This document shows positions 22,058 through 31,335 of a stretch of 64,000 nt of DNA, piece after piece. Positions within the stretch are counted from its first letter, which is position 1. Every line of letters begins with the position of its first letter. The notes below the pieces were generated by a model, which searched no databases, had not been told where the DNA came from, and was given only the letters and a program-made list of their open reading frames with translations. The position numbers and the translations under genes are program-made. The DNA is from Blastobasis lacticolella (Eukaryota > Arthropoda > Insecta > Lepidoptera > Blastobasidae). The DNA is taken from contig LR990049.1 of the NCBI GenBank assembly GCA_905147135.1, positions 13,347,428 to 13,411,427 on the forward strand, given 5' to 3'.

Positions 22058-24748
22058 TCATATGTTATCCCATAAGTGCAGCCTCTTCAGGCGCCTAATT
22101 TTAGGTGGTTCTTTCAACATTTGGGCAAGTTTGTTTTGGTGAGATCTGATCCTCTCCCAGTAGCTCCTTGTCAGATTATTTATTTCCTCACGGACTGTGG
22201 GTACACCTAAATACTCGTGTACGTCTTCCATTCTGGTAAACCAAGGGGCATTCACAATCTCCTTCAGCACACAATTCTGAAACCTCTGTAGTATTCCAGT
22301 ATTTGATGTTTTTGCAGTTCCCCACAACTGGATGCCATAAGTCCAGACTGGCTTTAATATTGAGTTATATATTGTGACCTTGTTCTCCACTGACAGACGA
22401 GATCTCCTACCGAGCAGCCATGACAGGGATTTAAATCTGTGGTTTAACTCTTCTCGTTTCTTTTGTATGTGACATTTCCAATTTTGTTTACGGTCAAGAT
22501 GGAACCCTAAATATTTCACTTCATTGTTGTGTGGCAATACTTCTTCACCCAGCTTGACTGCGTCACAGTCTCGTTTTCGAAGAGTGAAGGTAATATGCTT
22601 GGATTTTAATGCACTTGCTTTGATCCGCCAGTTCTTCATCCAGGTATGAACCTTATCTAGATGTTGTTGTAATATTCTGGATGCCTCAACTGGGTTCTCA
22701 TCAGAGGTTAAAACTGCAGTGTCGTCAGCGAAGGTGGCCGTCAATACATTCTCTGATTCAGGCACATCGGCCGTATAGAGCAGGTACAATGCAGGTCCTA
22801 GCACCGAGCCCTGGGGCACGCCAGCTTTTATATCAAAGAATCTGGAGGTAGCATCATTAGCTCTGACATAGAACATTTGACAACCCAGATAGGACCTCAG
22901 GATCAGGTACATATTGTGAGGCAACACCTTTTTCAATTTGTATAGTAGCCCGTCATGCCAGACCTTGTCAAATGCCTGTTGGACATCCAAGAACACTCCA
23001 GAGCAGTATTTCTTATTTTCCAGGGCATTTCTTATGTACTCACATACTCTATGGACCTGCTCAACGGTCCCATGAAACTTGCGAAAGCCAAATTGGTGCT
23101 CGGGGATGCTAGCGTTTTCGTTGGTGTGTGTGTTCATGCGACTGACGATTACTTTTTCGAGAACCTTCGACAATACTGGGAGCAGACTTATTGGTCTGTA
23201 TGAGGAAGCAAGGTGGGGTGGTTTACCGGGTTTGAGAACCATTGTGACCTGGGACACTTTCCAGATGCTGGGGAAGTAAGAGGTCCTAAGTATTGCATTG
23301 AACAAGGTCGTAATGTAAATTATTGCTTTTCTTGGTAACTTTTGCAATATCTCAGCAGTCACCAAATCATAGCCAGGGGCCTTTTTCTTCTTTAAGCCGT
23401 GAATTAAGCGTCGAATCTCTCCAGGCGTAGTACACCGCAGTGGGGGACTAAGTTGCAAGTCACTTGCAAGAAAGTCGTCCACTTCCTGATCTATTTCCTT
23501 TGTGCCCAAGTCATTATTAGGAGTGAAGACATCCTCGAGGTATTGACCATATGCTTCTGCTCTCTCTTCATCTGTCCTTGCCCATGTTCCATCCGGTCCT
23601 TTAAGTGGATGTACTGCTTGTAGTGGTTTGTCTCGAGATTTGACTGCTTTCCACAACGAATACTCCTTTCTTGCAGGGTTAGTAGGTGTCAAGTTCTGCA
23701 AATATAATTGTAGGGTCTCATTTTCAACCTCAACTAGAATTTTTTTGAGTTCAGCTGCTGCTTTATTGAAGGCTGTTTTATCAGCTGGAAGCCGGGTGCA
23801 GTGCCACACTCTACGCAGGCGTCGTTTTTCCAGTACCCTTTTCTTCACTTCCAACGGTAGGTTTTGGATACCTTGCCTAGGTTTGTCGTCACTTGGTGTA
23901 CTAGCTCTGGCCGCAGCATGTATGCAATTAGTCAATGCTATCGTAGCATTCTCTATATCATCCTCAGTCTTCAGTGGAATATTGAGATTTAGATTTTGTG
24001 TAAGGTATTCTTGAAAGTAATCCCAATCAGTATGCTTGTTGCATAAATATGGTCTTTTCAGTTTACTTATGATGGTCGTGCTCATTGTGAGTATAACTGG
24101 AGTGTGGTCCGAGGAGGAGTCACAACAATCTTCGATGTTTAGGAAGTGTGCATTGATTCCTTTATATAAAAAGAAGTCCAATAGATCTGGCAGTCTGTTT
24201 GCATCTGTTGGCCAGTATGTTGGTTTACAGGTGGTTATAGTATGTAGTTGGTTGCTCTCTAGGCTTCTCTTTAAACTGCGCCCTCTCGTTGTGGTGAGTC
24301 GTGAGCCCCATTGCGTATTTTTCGCGTTCCAGTCACCGCCTGCAATAAATCGATTTCCCAAAGTTTTGAAGAAACGGTTGAACTCTTCGTCGTTGATTTC
24401 AGAGTATTGTCTCTTTTTTGGTGGGCAATAAACTGATGAAAGCGTAATGGGACTTTGTTTGTCGTATACCATTATTGATGTTGCTTGAATTTTTGTGGTT
24501 CTATACTCTGGTAGCGGCTGGTGTTTGATATTTTGCTTTATTAGTATAGCAGTGCCAGCATGGGCAGTATTATCCGGGTGACATGTTACATATGTGCTAT
24601 ACCCTTTCAGGGTAAATGATGCTTGAGGTGTAAGGTGAGCTTCAGAAATCAATAGAACATCCACATTTTGCAACTTAAGCAAGGTTTCAATATCCTGTTT
24701 CTTGTCCAGTAGACCATTTGAATTCCATAGAACAACACGTAAAGCCAT
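22058..24748 (-). CDS. Jockey-type LINE ORF2: endonuclease-reverse transcriptase
   Basis: 896 residues with no interruption. An APE-type endonuclease occupies about 1-225: N-terminal WNSNGL (Asn11), SEAH with Glu36, GGDWNAKN with Asp139 and Asn141, and SSDHTPV with Asp214/His215. The reverse transcriptase follows at about 440-730: [17 protein letters not shown] (518 on), [19 protein letters not shown] with Asp588, [10 protein letters not shown] (643-652) and the catalytic FADD (673-676). No RNase H domain is seen, as usual for Jockey. In this family the enzyme nicks chromosomal DNA and primes reverse transcription of the element RNA there. The ATG follows the ORF1 stop with no gap (TAA|ATG), which suggests coupled termination-reinitiation. 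All key residues I looked for are present, so the protein may be functional. Confidence 0.95.
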   Translation of the reverse strand: MALRVVLWNSNGLLDKKQDIETLLKLQNVDVLLISEAHLTPQASFTLKGYSTYVTCHPDNTAHAGTAILIKQNIKHQPLPEYRTTKIQATSIMVYDKQSPITLSSVYCPPKKRQYSEINDEEFNRFFKTLGNRFIAGGDWNAKNTQWGSRLTTTRGRSLKRSLESNQLHTITTCKPTYWPTDANRLPDLLDFFLYKGINAHFLNIEDCCDSSSDHTPVILTMSTTIISKLKRPYLCNKHTDWDYFQEYLTQNLNLNIPLKTEDDIENATIALTNCIHAAARASTPSDDKPRQGIQNLPLEVKKRVLEKRRLRRVWHCTRLPADKTAFNKAAAELKKILVEVENETLQLYLQNLTPTNPARKEYSLWKAVKSRDKPLQAVHPLKGPDGTWARTDEERAEAYGQYLEDVFTPNNDLGTKEIDQEVDDFLASDLQLSPPLRCTTPGEIRRLIHGLKKKKAPGYDLVTAEILQKLPRKAIIYITTLFNAILRTSYFPSIWKVSQVTMVLKPGKPPHLASSYRPISLLPVLSKVLEKVIVSRMNTHTNENASIPEHQFGFRKFHGTVEQVHRVCEYIRNALENKKYCSGVFLDVQQAFDKVWHDGLLYKLKKVLPHNMYLILRSYLGCQMFYVRANDATSRFFDIKAGVPQGSVLGPALYLLYTADVPESENVLTATFADDTAVLTSDENPVEASRILQQHLDKVHTWMKNWRIKASALKSKHITFTLRKRDCDAVKLGEEVLPHNNEVKYLGFHLDRKQNWKCHIQKKREELNHRFKSLSWLLGRRSRLSVENKVTIYNSILKPVWTYGIQLWGTAKTSNTGILQRFQNCVLKEIVNAPWFTRMEDVHEYLGVPTVREEINNLTRSYWERIRSHQNKLAQMLKEPPKIRRLKRLHLWDNI

Positions 24749-25783
24749 TTATGGAACTAATTTGTTAACTATTGTTGTTAGGAGACTCATGAGAGTACCC
24801 ATTTGTTCAATGAGGCGATCCAGCTTTTCTGCTTGTTTTGTGAGTATTGTTTCTAACTTTGACGGAGTGTTGTCTGTGTTCGCTACTATTTGTGCATATG
24901 TTTTGGTTGGTTCTGTAGTTCCAGAGGTTCTTGGTTCTGTAGTTTCAGGTGATTTTTTATTTGACAATGTGGTTCCATTTTCACTGATTTTAGACTTATT
25001 TTCATTTAGGGATGGTGCATTTTGTTTGTAGCCTTGTACTCTTGGGGTGCTTTTCCGCTTCAAGATTTCTAGATATACCTTGCATCCCTTATAGTTTGCG
25101 GGGTGTGCTTCTAGACATAGTGCGCAAGTAGCAGGGGTTGTTTTGTCTTGTTTTGGACAATCTGTTGTATTGTGGTTCTTTGCACATTTGACACATCTAT
25201 ATGGTCTCATACAGTTGTTTCTTGTATGCCCATACTGTTGGCATCTTTTGCATTGTGGAATTACCTTTTTGCGGATGGGATCTTCAATTGTAACACTTGT
25301 ATGGTAAATATACCTAAGTGATTTCACAGTTTCATTATTTTGGTTGGGCTCAAGGTTAATGAACCATGTGTATAAAGGTGTTTTTGTTGGACCGTGCCGT
25401 GCATTGATTATTTCACCCCTTACTTTATTGCCCGTACTTTCAACTGCTTCCTTGATAGCTTCAATAGGTGTTGATGGATGTAAGTTTCTTATGACAATCC
25501 GATATGGTCGTTCATCCTTTTGAGTGAATGTATGCCCAACTAAACCCCTCTCACGTACCAGGGACATTAACTTTTTATATGATTCTGTATTTACACATGT
25601 GACCCGCAGCTGGTTCTTGGTAACAATTTTGTAGGCATACTGTGATTCATCTAACACACCTTTAATAAGCTCGTTCAGTTTTGAGATGTCCTTAATGGCA
25701 TACAACATAATAGGTGGAGGTTTGGTTGTCTTTTCGGTGCCTATGTTATCATGTTCACCTTCATCCAACTGGAGATTTATCAA
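24749..25783 (-). CDS. Jockey-type LINE ORF1: Gag-like protein, N-terminus missing
   Basis: The open frame is 344 codons from a TTG at 25783, with an in-frame stop two codons upstream. The first ATG is codon 26 (25708), just after PPPI. Three CCHC-type zinc knuckles follow one another: C178-x2-C-x4-H-x4-C191, C197-x2-C-x3-H-x4-C209 and C220-x2-C-x3-H-x6-C234. Before them, about residues 60-170, lies the Pre-C2HC-like region typical of Jockey Gag. The protein should bind element RNA and form ribonucleoprotein. Family members usually have a longer N-terminal part before the PPPI segment, so I infer 5' truncation. The tail (about 250-344) is Thr/Ser/Lys-rich, ending in a Leu-rich possible coiled coil. 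The stop abuts the ORF2 ATG. Confidence 0.9.
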   Translation of the reverse strand: MINLQLDEGEHDNIGTEKTTKPPPIMLYAIKDISKLNELIKGVLDESQYAYKIVTKNQLRVTCVNTESYKKLMSLVRERGLVGHTFTQKDERPYRIVIRNLHPSTPIEAIKEAVESTGNKVRGEIINARHGPTKTPLYTWFINLEPNQNNETVKSLRYIYHTSVTIEDPIRKKVIPQCKRCQQYGHTRNNCMRPYRCVKCAKNHNTTDCPKQDKTTPATCALCLEAHPANYKGCKVYLEILKRKSTPRVQGYKQNAPSLNENKSKISENGTTLSNKKSPETTEPRTSGTTEPTKTYAQIVANTDNTPSKLETILTKQAEKLDRLIEQMGTLMSLLTTIVNKLVP

Positions 25784-25790
25784 AATCTAA

Positions 25791-26731
25791 TCTTAAAAGC
25801 AAAGCTATAAAAAGTACATACGTTAGTCACCAGAACTGGTATCCTACTTTTTATATGAAAGCAATGTAAACCTCATTTATTCGGTATTCATTTATATGTA
25901 AACAAACTTGCGTACTATCAACTCCTTCATCGGATGAGTCGCGTACCTGTTCTCAACCATTACTAAAAACAAAAGAAAACCACTAAAGATACCACTCGAT
26001 CGTTACTTATTTTAACGAGCTCCGAAACCTTGTTATTAAGGGGTCCACTTTGCACATGTCGCCACCGTTGTGTGGGGAGTTATTAATCCGCCATTTCTTT
26101 GATGAATTCGCCATTGTGGACCTCGGCAAGGACGGGTCGGAACGCGGAAGTTCGCCTTTTTAGGCGAAATGGCTATATTTTAACGTAAGTATACGTTGAA
26201 TGCGATTTTTTCTTCAACGCCTTTACATTTAACTCGCTAAACCTTAACCCGGAGCTTCAATAGAAGTGTCAGCAAACTGGGTAGATTTGATCGATTTGGG
26301 CTTGATTTGGTTTTCAGTCAATATAGGAAAAAAAGACGATTCAGGAGTAAGTTGTTACGTTCCGGAGGGCACAGAATCGAAATCTGTAAAAAAATTACGA
26401 AACAAAAATTTGTTACTCGGTCTACGTAAATATTTTTATTGTAACTAGTCCTTGAAGTCCCAATTTATTCTTAGTGCAGACATAATTAGAATTAAATTCT
26501 AATAAAACATATAATGTCTTAAGTAAAAGGTAACTATGCTAGCCTGGCGCAAATGGGCCGAATGGGGTCAACGGTGTTTACCTGTTTTAACGTGTGTTAA
26601 GCACCGTGGGGAGACGAAAATCGTAGAGATAGGCTCTTGGTAGTTGGGGCCATCTTTTAGATAAAGAACCTGCACACATATTTGTACACCAAGCTAGAAC
26701 TATGATTCCAAACCTAAATTCATCTTCTATA
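25791..26731. other. Intergenic, no gene seen
   Basis: Flank of the Jockey element. A 60-codon frame at 26266-26448 has no recognisable feature. Confidence 0.5.
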
Positions 26732-26921
26732 CATAGTATAAATGAAAGTAGCTTTCCGCGTCTGCCTGTCTGTCTGTATTTCCGGTAACTCCTAATTTAC
26801 GCAATGGATTTTGATGGGGTTTTAACAATTAGTTAGAGAATTTCTAGTTAGAGAAGTTATTTGTATAATATGTGCATATCAAAGTAATGAAAGCCGTGAG
26901 AAGCCAGGGCGAGTCGCTAGT
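26732..26921 (+). mobile_element. Short Helitron-like non-autonomous element
   Basis: Begins ATAGTATAAATGAAAGTAGC and TTTCCGCGTCTGCCTGTCTG, continues with TTTACGCAATGGATTTTGAT, and ends CCAGGGCGAGTCGCTAGTA. This head and CTAGT-type end are the hallmarks I know from abundant lepidopteran Helitron-like repeats. A related head is found at 37757. There are no inverted termini and no obvious duplication, consistent with Helitrons. Confidence 0.55.
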
Positions 26922-28009
26922 AGCATATAATGTACACATTGTATACAAAAAGCTGACTGTATGGCAGAAAAAGAAAGTGTAAGTGTTTGAGAATCGGGCT
27001 ATAAAGGACCAAAGTTGTTTATTTATGTCGGCATTATTTGGTACCTTCATTCGTAGGTAAAACTAAAAAATAAAGTCAACCCGGGCGAAGATGCGAGCAA
27101 AATCTCGTTTCATGATCTCATCATTCTCGTAGTACCTATATCAAACTTTACGTATTTACCGAGGAGGTCATTCACCTTACTGTAGGTACGACAATGTACG
27201 AGTACAACGGCGTAAAACCACAACAAAACTGTGGAGTACCTATACTTGTATTGTAGCGCGCTTTGCATGTCAAGGTGTGTTTTGACTTTTGTAAATTTGT
27301 AGAATTGGTTGAGTATAACCCGGGGCGACTAAAAGCCAGCATAGGGCGCACGTTTGCCTTCTGTCGGCTTTTAGTTGATAACGGGAAGAGCTGCAGTGGG
27401 TTAGGTACCTATGCTTACTACATACAGTGGGTCAATGAGGATCAATCATATGGAAGAATTTTATAGGTTTTTTGATAAAATCTGAACGCATTTTCATAGC
27501 AATGAAACCCAGTGAAATGTTGAGTTTGAAGGAAATGTCAACAACAATGAAATATGCACTTTATAACATGTAACGTAAGGTTTATTCGGGTGTCGAATTA
27601 CGTCATCAGATATGCCAAAATCACAGTGTTCTATCGCGTATATCTTCTCTGGTTTAAGAGATGTCGTGAAAATTTAAGTAATAAGCTAATTGAAAAGTCA
27701 CTACACAAAAATCGTCTGATCCTCAGTGCGTGCATTTATATATATTTAGTAAGTGTTATAATATTGTAGTAATGACAAATTATTGTCGCCTGTAGGTGCC
27801 TATCCCCTCAAAACCCTTTCGTGTAGTTTGCCATACTAAACACTATACTCGTACATGCTGGCCAAGTTTAGTGCGTAACCATATTTTAACTCTAGGTAAG
27901 AGAGGGTGTATGTTAGAGGCCGTTACATCTGATTTATTCCTATTCTTTTCACGTTTAGTTTGGCGAGGGAGTTACATTATTTTCACGATGGTAACTTGAA
28001 TTTACCATA
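26922..28009. other. Intergenic, no gene seen
   Basis: Short frames at 27263-27466, 27554-27769 and 27796-27999 (+) have no domains. A sequence near 27062-27100 (AACCCGGGCGAAGATGCGAG) resembles another Helitron-like 3' end. Confidence 0.45.
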
Positions 28010-28668
28010 GGGAGCATCGGTGGCCGAGTGGTTAAAATATCTGACTCGTAATTGTTAGAATGAGAACACGTACAAGCAATTTGATATTTGTTATGTTATC
28101 AAATACACAAGTTCTTACAATATAATAACAATTACAGCAAAGAGTTATATGTATAAAAACCACATAACTATTACACAACTAATATTCTGCCTTCCATAAT
28201 CACATCCGTCGCTCACCCGAGGCTAACGTTCGAATGCCTTTTTTCTATAAAACACACCCGGCGTATTGGCTGAACTGAAGGGTTCGCCGTGCCAGCGTCA
28301 TCTATGGCCTTAAGCCCAAACTATCATAGTATTATCCAATAGTGTTGCTAACATAATCGATGAGGTACCGCGTTCGAATCCCATTGCGGCCAATGACTCT
28401 TTTCTGAGTAATGTACGTAATTAGTTTAATACTAACCGATGCTCTTACGGTGAGAGAAAATATTACGATGAAACCTGCACATTCAGGCGACTGAATGTGT
28501 TATCATAATACAATCTGGTCAGGCTCCCCTGGTAGCAGGGTCACGGAGGTCAGATGGCAGTCGCTCTACTGTACTAATATGATCTGCCAAATCCTGGATT
28601 ATGGTCAAGGCGGACCCCGGACCCTCGTGCGCGAAAACACAACCGGGACATTAACGCAAAGATGATTA
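28010..28668 (+). repeat. SINE-A copy with Pol III head, split by an insertion
   Basis: tRNA-derived SINE. Its head GAGCATCGGTGGCCGAGTGG is an A-box region resembling tRNA-Ser/Leu, and after the insertion comes CGCGTTCGAATCCC, a B box. The body includes CCAATGACTCTTTTCTGAGT, CCTGCACATTCAGGCGACTG, GGTCACGGAGGTCAGATGGC and CCAAATCCTGGAT. The 3' end is CACAACCGGGACATTAACGC AAAGATGAT. The SINE is continuous if the 301-bp insertion at 28053-28353 is removed. It cannot be a working tRNA gene because the cloverleaf does not close. Confidence 0.85.
28053..28353. mobile_element. Probable solo LTR inserted in SINE-A
   Basis: 301 bp starting TGTTAG and ending CTAACA, flanked by the 4-base direct repeat TAAT (28049-28052 and 28354-28357), and placed exactly where the SINE is interrupted. 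TG...CA ends, short inverted termini and a 4-bp duplication fit a Gypsy-type solo LTR; CTATAAAAC near 28246 could be its TATA box. A non-autonomous DNA transposon is the alternative. A dyad, TAATTGTTA...TAACAATTA, near its left end leaves some doubt. Confidence 0.6.
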
Positions 28669-29559
28669 TTTTTATTAACTTGAGTTTACCACACCTAGTG
28701 AAAATAATCTTACACTTTACACAAATATCTTCTTAAAGTGCAAATAATACTGAAATCAAAATTAAGGTTGAAGTTTTTATTATATCCCTATTACACAACA
28801 TTAAACAACTCTTAGGTATTTATAACCTGGAAATACCGCGTTTGTATGACGGAATGATCAAACATTATAAAACGCTAAGTCATCATGTCTGGTAGAATGT
28901 TTTGTCGATATTGTCTTATGGAATAAATTGCCAAATCAATATGAAAATCATTTGATGATGCTGTAAGAGTAAACTTTACTTACCCAAGTGTTAAAATTAA
29001 TGTTTTTGGTTCTGTAAAATTACCTACCTATGAATAAAAATATCCTTAATACAGGTATTCCGCCCCCATAGAATACTATTCCGCCCCCATTACGTACCCT
29101 GTCCTCTATACACACTTTTAAGGTAAAAATAAAAGAACATTTTTTAAGAGCGCAATTGGCTGCTGTGTGACTTCCTTTCAATTTCTAGTCTACAATATAA
29201 TTTTTAACAATCACATTATATCTACGATAGGTTATGTATAGACAAATTTCTGTATGTAACATTAAAGCGCATATTATATGTATATCATTTTAGACTCATT
29301 TTGATATTTAGAGTCTCATTTATGTTTGAAGTATTGTCAATAATAATACATGTCACTATTTTAAATTTAAGACATTATTACTTACACACAAAACACATAT
29401 ACACACCACACACACATACACACATATACACGACTATCTGATTAAAAATTAAGACATCTTTAATTAATATGTTAAATTAGTTTATTTTTATTTTTGTTAT
29501 GTTTGTAAAAACCCATTATTAGCATTAAGGTTACTAATGAACAAATATAAGCTTTTAAT
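28669..29559. other. Intergenic, no gene seen
   Basis: No coding region. A degenerate CA/TG-rich stretch lies at about 29385-29432 (ACACACATACACACATATAC). Confidence 0.5.
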
Positions 29560-29742
29560 TATGGACGTACGCCATCTCATCAACCGGTTTCAGCCGAAAA
29601 TCAGCGTCGCAGCCTCGGCTGTGGCAATATGCTGAGCTGGAACCGTTTCGGCATTTTGTTACACAGTGTACTTACCTATATAATTTAAGTATAAATGTAA
29701 ATGTCGAATAAATTATTATTCTATTCTATTCTATTCTAGGTA
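29560..29742 (+). repeat. LINE 3' end with (ATTCT)n tail
   Basis: A non-coding block containing CAACCGGTTTCAGCCGAAAA and GGCAATATGCTGAGCTGG is followed by CGAATAAATT and then four to five ATTCT repeats (29717-29738). An AATAAA plus short tandem tail is typical of LINE 3' ends in moths. No coding part is present. Confidence 0.55.
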
Positions 29743-29939
29743 TCGGCCATAAATACTCACTCACTCGGCTAGTTTCGGCTTCGTATTTACTCACACGTGT
29801 GCGACAGAGACGACGCTCTACGAATCCGAACTAGACGATGTGCCTTATTAACGGCCTATACCTGTAAGTGCCATGACAGAATGTCCATTTCCATTCTTCA
29901 TCATCATCATCTTGGCGTTGTGCTTTCGCGCGCTAGGGG

Positions 29940-30016
29940 CTGAACCAAGATACGATACAATACAATACAATACAATACAAAACTCTTTATTGCACACCAG
30001 AGAACACAAGTACAGA
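29940..30016 (-). repeat. LINE 3' end with (TGTAT)n tail
   Basis: On the minus strand, CTGGTGTGCAATAAAGAGTT is followed by five-base TTGTA-type repeats (29951-29982 on the + strand as ATACA units). The CAATAAAGAGTT end is nearly the same as the 3' end of the Jockey element at 21.74 kb, so this is a severely 5'-truncated copy of a related LINE. Confidence 0.6.
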
Positions 30017-30019
30017 TAC

Positions 30020-30101
30020 ATAGCGGGGTATCCCGTTCGAATTGGAGCCGCCCGACTGGGGAAGTATCTCCACCTTACAGAATACCGCAGCTAAACAATA
30101 C
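30020..30101 (+). repeat. LINE-tail family L, part 1 of a split copy
   Basis: GGTATCCCGTTCGAATTGGA, GCCGCCC.ACTGG.GAAGTA and GAATACCGCAGCTAAAC match 44360-44430 almost base for base. In that copy the sequence continues into GCCGGTGAGTTAGG; here the continuation is found at 31103-31335, after the CR1-like insertion. Confidence 0.8.
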
Positions 30102-30417
30102 TCTTTTAGATAGATAGATAGATAAATTCTTTATTGCTCACACAAGAATAATTACATTAAAAAGTTCCGACAAAAAACCATAACTAGTTGTGGGCAAAGG
30201 CGGCCTTATCGCTGTAAGCGATCTCTACCAGGCAACCTTTGTGTAAAGAACCGCTTCATACAGAGGCAAGTCAACAACATGGACTTATAAAGATGGATGG
30301 ATATGGAAAGTAGAAATATACACTTACATGCGAAAATACACATATAACAAAACTAAAATATATATAGACAATACACCTACATAAACTAAATAAAATAAAA
30401 AATTGCCATTTAAGGAC

Positions 30418-31102
30418 ATCAAAATTCATATGCCAGCCGAGAGTAGATGCGTGCGCAACTTTGCCTTAAAGGAGTTGAGTGACTTGGAGTGACGAATCTC
30501 TTTGGACGACGGGTTGGTGGCCACAAGACGGTAGCTTTCACAGTGAAGGACTCTTTAAAATAGCCAGATCGAGTAAACGGTGGCCTCAGAGTATTATCGT
30601 GAGCTGATCGAAGATTCCGGGCTAGGTCAACACTCTGGAATCTGAAGCCATCTCTAAGGTATTTGGGAGAACGGGGATCGAACAGAATTTTATACAGCAG
30701 TACCAACACATGCTCATCCCGCCGCAGCCTAATCGGAAGCCACCGCAGTTTCTTACGAAAATCAGAGACGTGGTCGAACTTGCGCAGCCCATATATGTAT
30801 AATAATAATAATATAACATTTATTTCAGAAAATTAAATTCCATAGTTAGCACAATAAATTAAAAATTAAACCGAATACCGATGTTCTGTAGACGCTCGAG
30901 TTTGTCAAGGAGATCCTCATTGAGGTCAAGGAAGCAAACGTCCGCGTAGTCAAGTATATGGTGGAGGAGGGCTTGCGCAAGCTCAATCTTGGTTCTGATA
31001 GGAAGCAGATTTTTCCACCTTTTTAGGGCAGAAACTGCGGCAAAAATTCGTCTGCTTAGTTGAGCAACGTGATGGGACCAAGACAGTGTTGTGGCAAGAC
31101 AG
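30418..31102 (-). pseudogene. CR1-like LINE RT C-terminal fragment
   Basis: Encodes the thumb and C-terminal domain of a CR1/Jockey-like RT: HHVAQLSRRIFAAVSALKRW, LPIRTKIELAQALLHHILDY, ADVCFLDLNEDLLDKLERLQ, then after an insertion GLRKFDHVSDFRKKLRWLPI, LLYKILFDPRSPKYLRDGF and FTVKATVLWP. The catalytic RT core and endonuclease are absent because of 5' truncation. A ~70-bp insertion (30803-30875) with a stop separates RFNF from GLRK; removing it restores one frame. It is not a functional gene. Confidence 0.85.
30803..30875 (-). mobile_element. Tiny LINE 3'-end insertion inside CR1-like LINE
   Basis: On the minus strand, GGAATTTAATTTTCTGAAAT is followed by AAATGTTAT and (ATT)n, a typical LINE 3' terminus with a tandem tail. 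It interrupts the CR1-like reading frame between ...IRFNF and GLRKFDH. It is a roughly 70-bp, extremely 5'-truncated insertion. The duplication is not clear because the target is A/T-rich. Confidence 0.65.
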
Positions 31103-31335
31103 TCTTTTAAATAGTATTGTGTTTTTGCCGGTGAGTAAGGTTTCCAGAGCTCCATGGGGTGGGAATTTGGGGAACCGTGGCTTTGGCAGTGGAGGGATAT
31201 TTGCCTTTTTGCTGCCAGAGTAACGTGTTATAGAGGAGGGCAACGCATTGGCGATAGTCTCGGTGTTGCTAATGTCTATAGGCAGTGGTGACCACTTTCC
31301 ATCAGGGGGCCGTCTTGCCTGTTTGTCTAACGTAT
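31103..31335 (+). repeat. LINE-tail family L, part 2
   Basis: Continuation of 30020-30101. AAATAGTAT, GCCGGTGAGTAAGG, GGGCAACGCATTGGCG, ATGTCTATAGGCA.TGGTGACC and CTTTCCATCAGGGGGCC match 44430-44610. It is cut at GTCTAACGTAT by the RTE insertion and resumes at 33435 (GACATAAAAAATAG). Confidence 0.8.

Larger units (their letters stand above)
21715..25790 (-). mobile_element. Jockey-type LINE, nearly complete, 5'-truncated
   Basis: A two-ORF non-LTR retrotransposon on the minus strand: ORF1 (24749-25783), ORF2 (22058-24748), then a ~330-bp 3' UTR ending in TGTACAATAAAGAGTT and an AAATAAATAAAT-type tail near 21715-21740. The 5' edge is near 25790. ORF1 lacks an in-frame ATG at its start and lacks the long N-terminus expected for the family, so the insertion is 5'-truncated. 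No flanking duplication could be defined. The long uninterrupted ORF2 implies a young insertion. Confidence 0.85.
30102..31114 (-). mobile_element. 5'-truncated CR1-like LINE with target duplication
   Basis: The insertion is bounded by TCTTTTAGATAG (30102-30113) and TCTTTTAAATAG (31103-31114), a 12-bp direct repeat with one mismatch. It reads on the minus strand and ends 3' in an AGCAATAAAGAATTTAT plus (CTAT)n tail beside the left repeat. It separates two halves of LINE-tail family L, which prove contiguous by comparison with 44355-44640. Confidence 0.8.

Noticed and set aside
22955..24431. Several + strand frames of 66-131 codons opposite the Jockey ORF2
   Set aside because: Antisense shadows of a long coding region.
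28010..28400. tRNA-like sequence with A and B boxes (also at 35.8, 47.3, 49.1, 50.7 and 56.4 kb)
   Set aside because: Heads of SINEs: repeated in the window, followed by non-tRNA bodies, and not foldable into closed acceptor stems.
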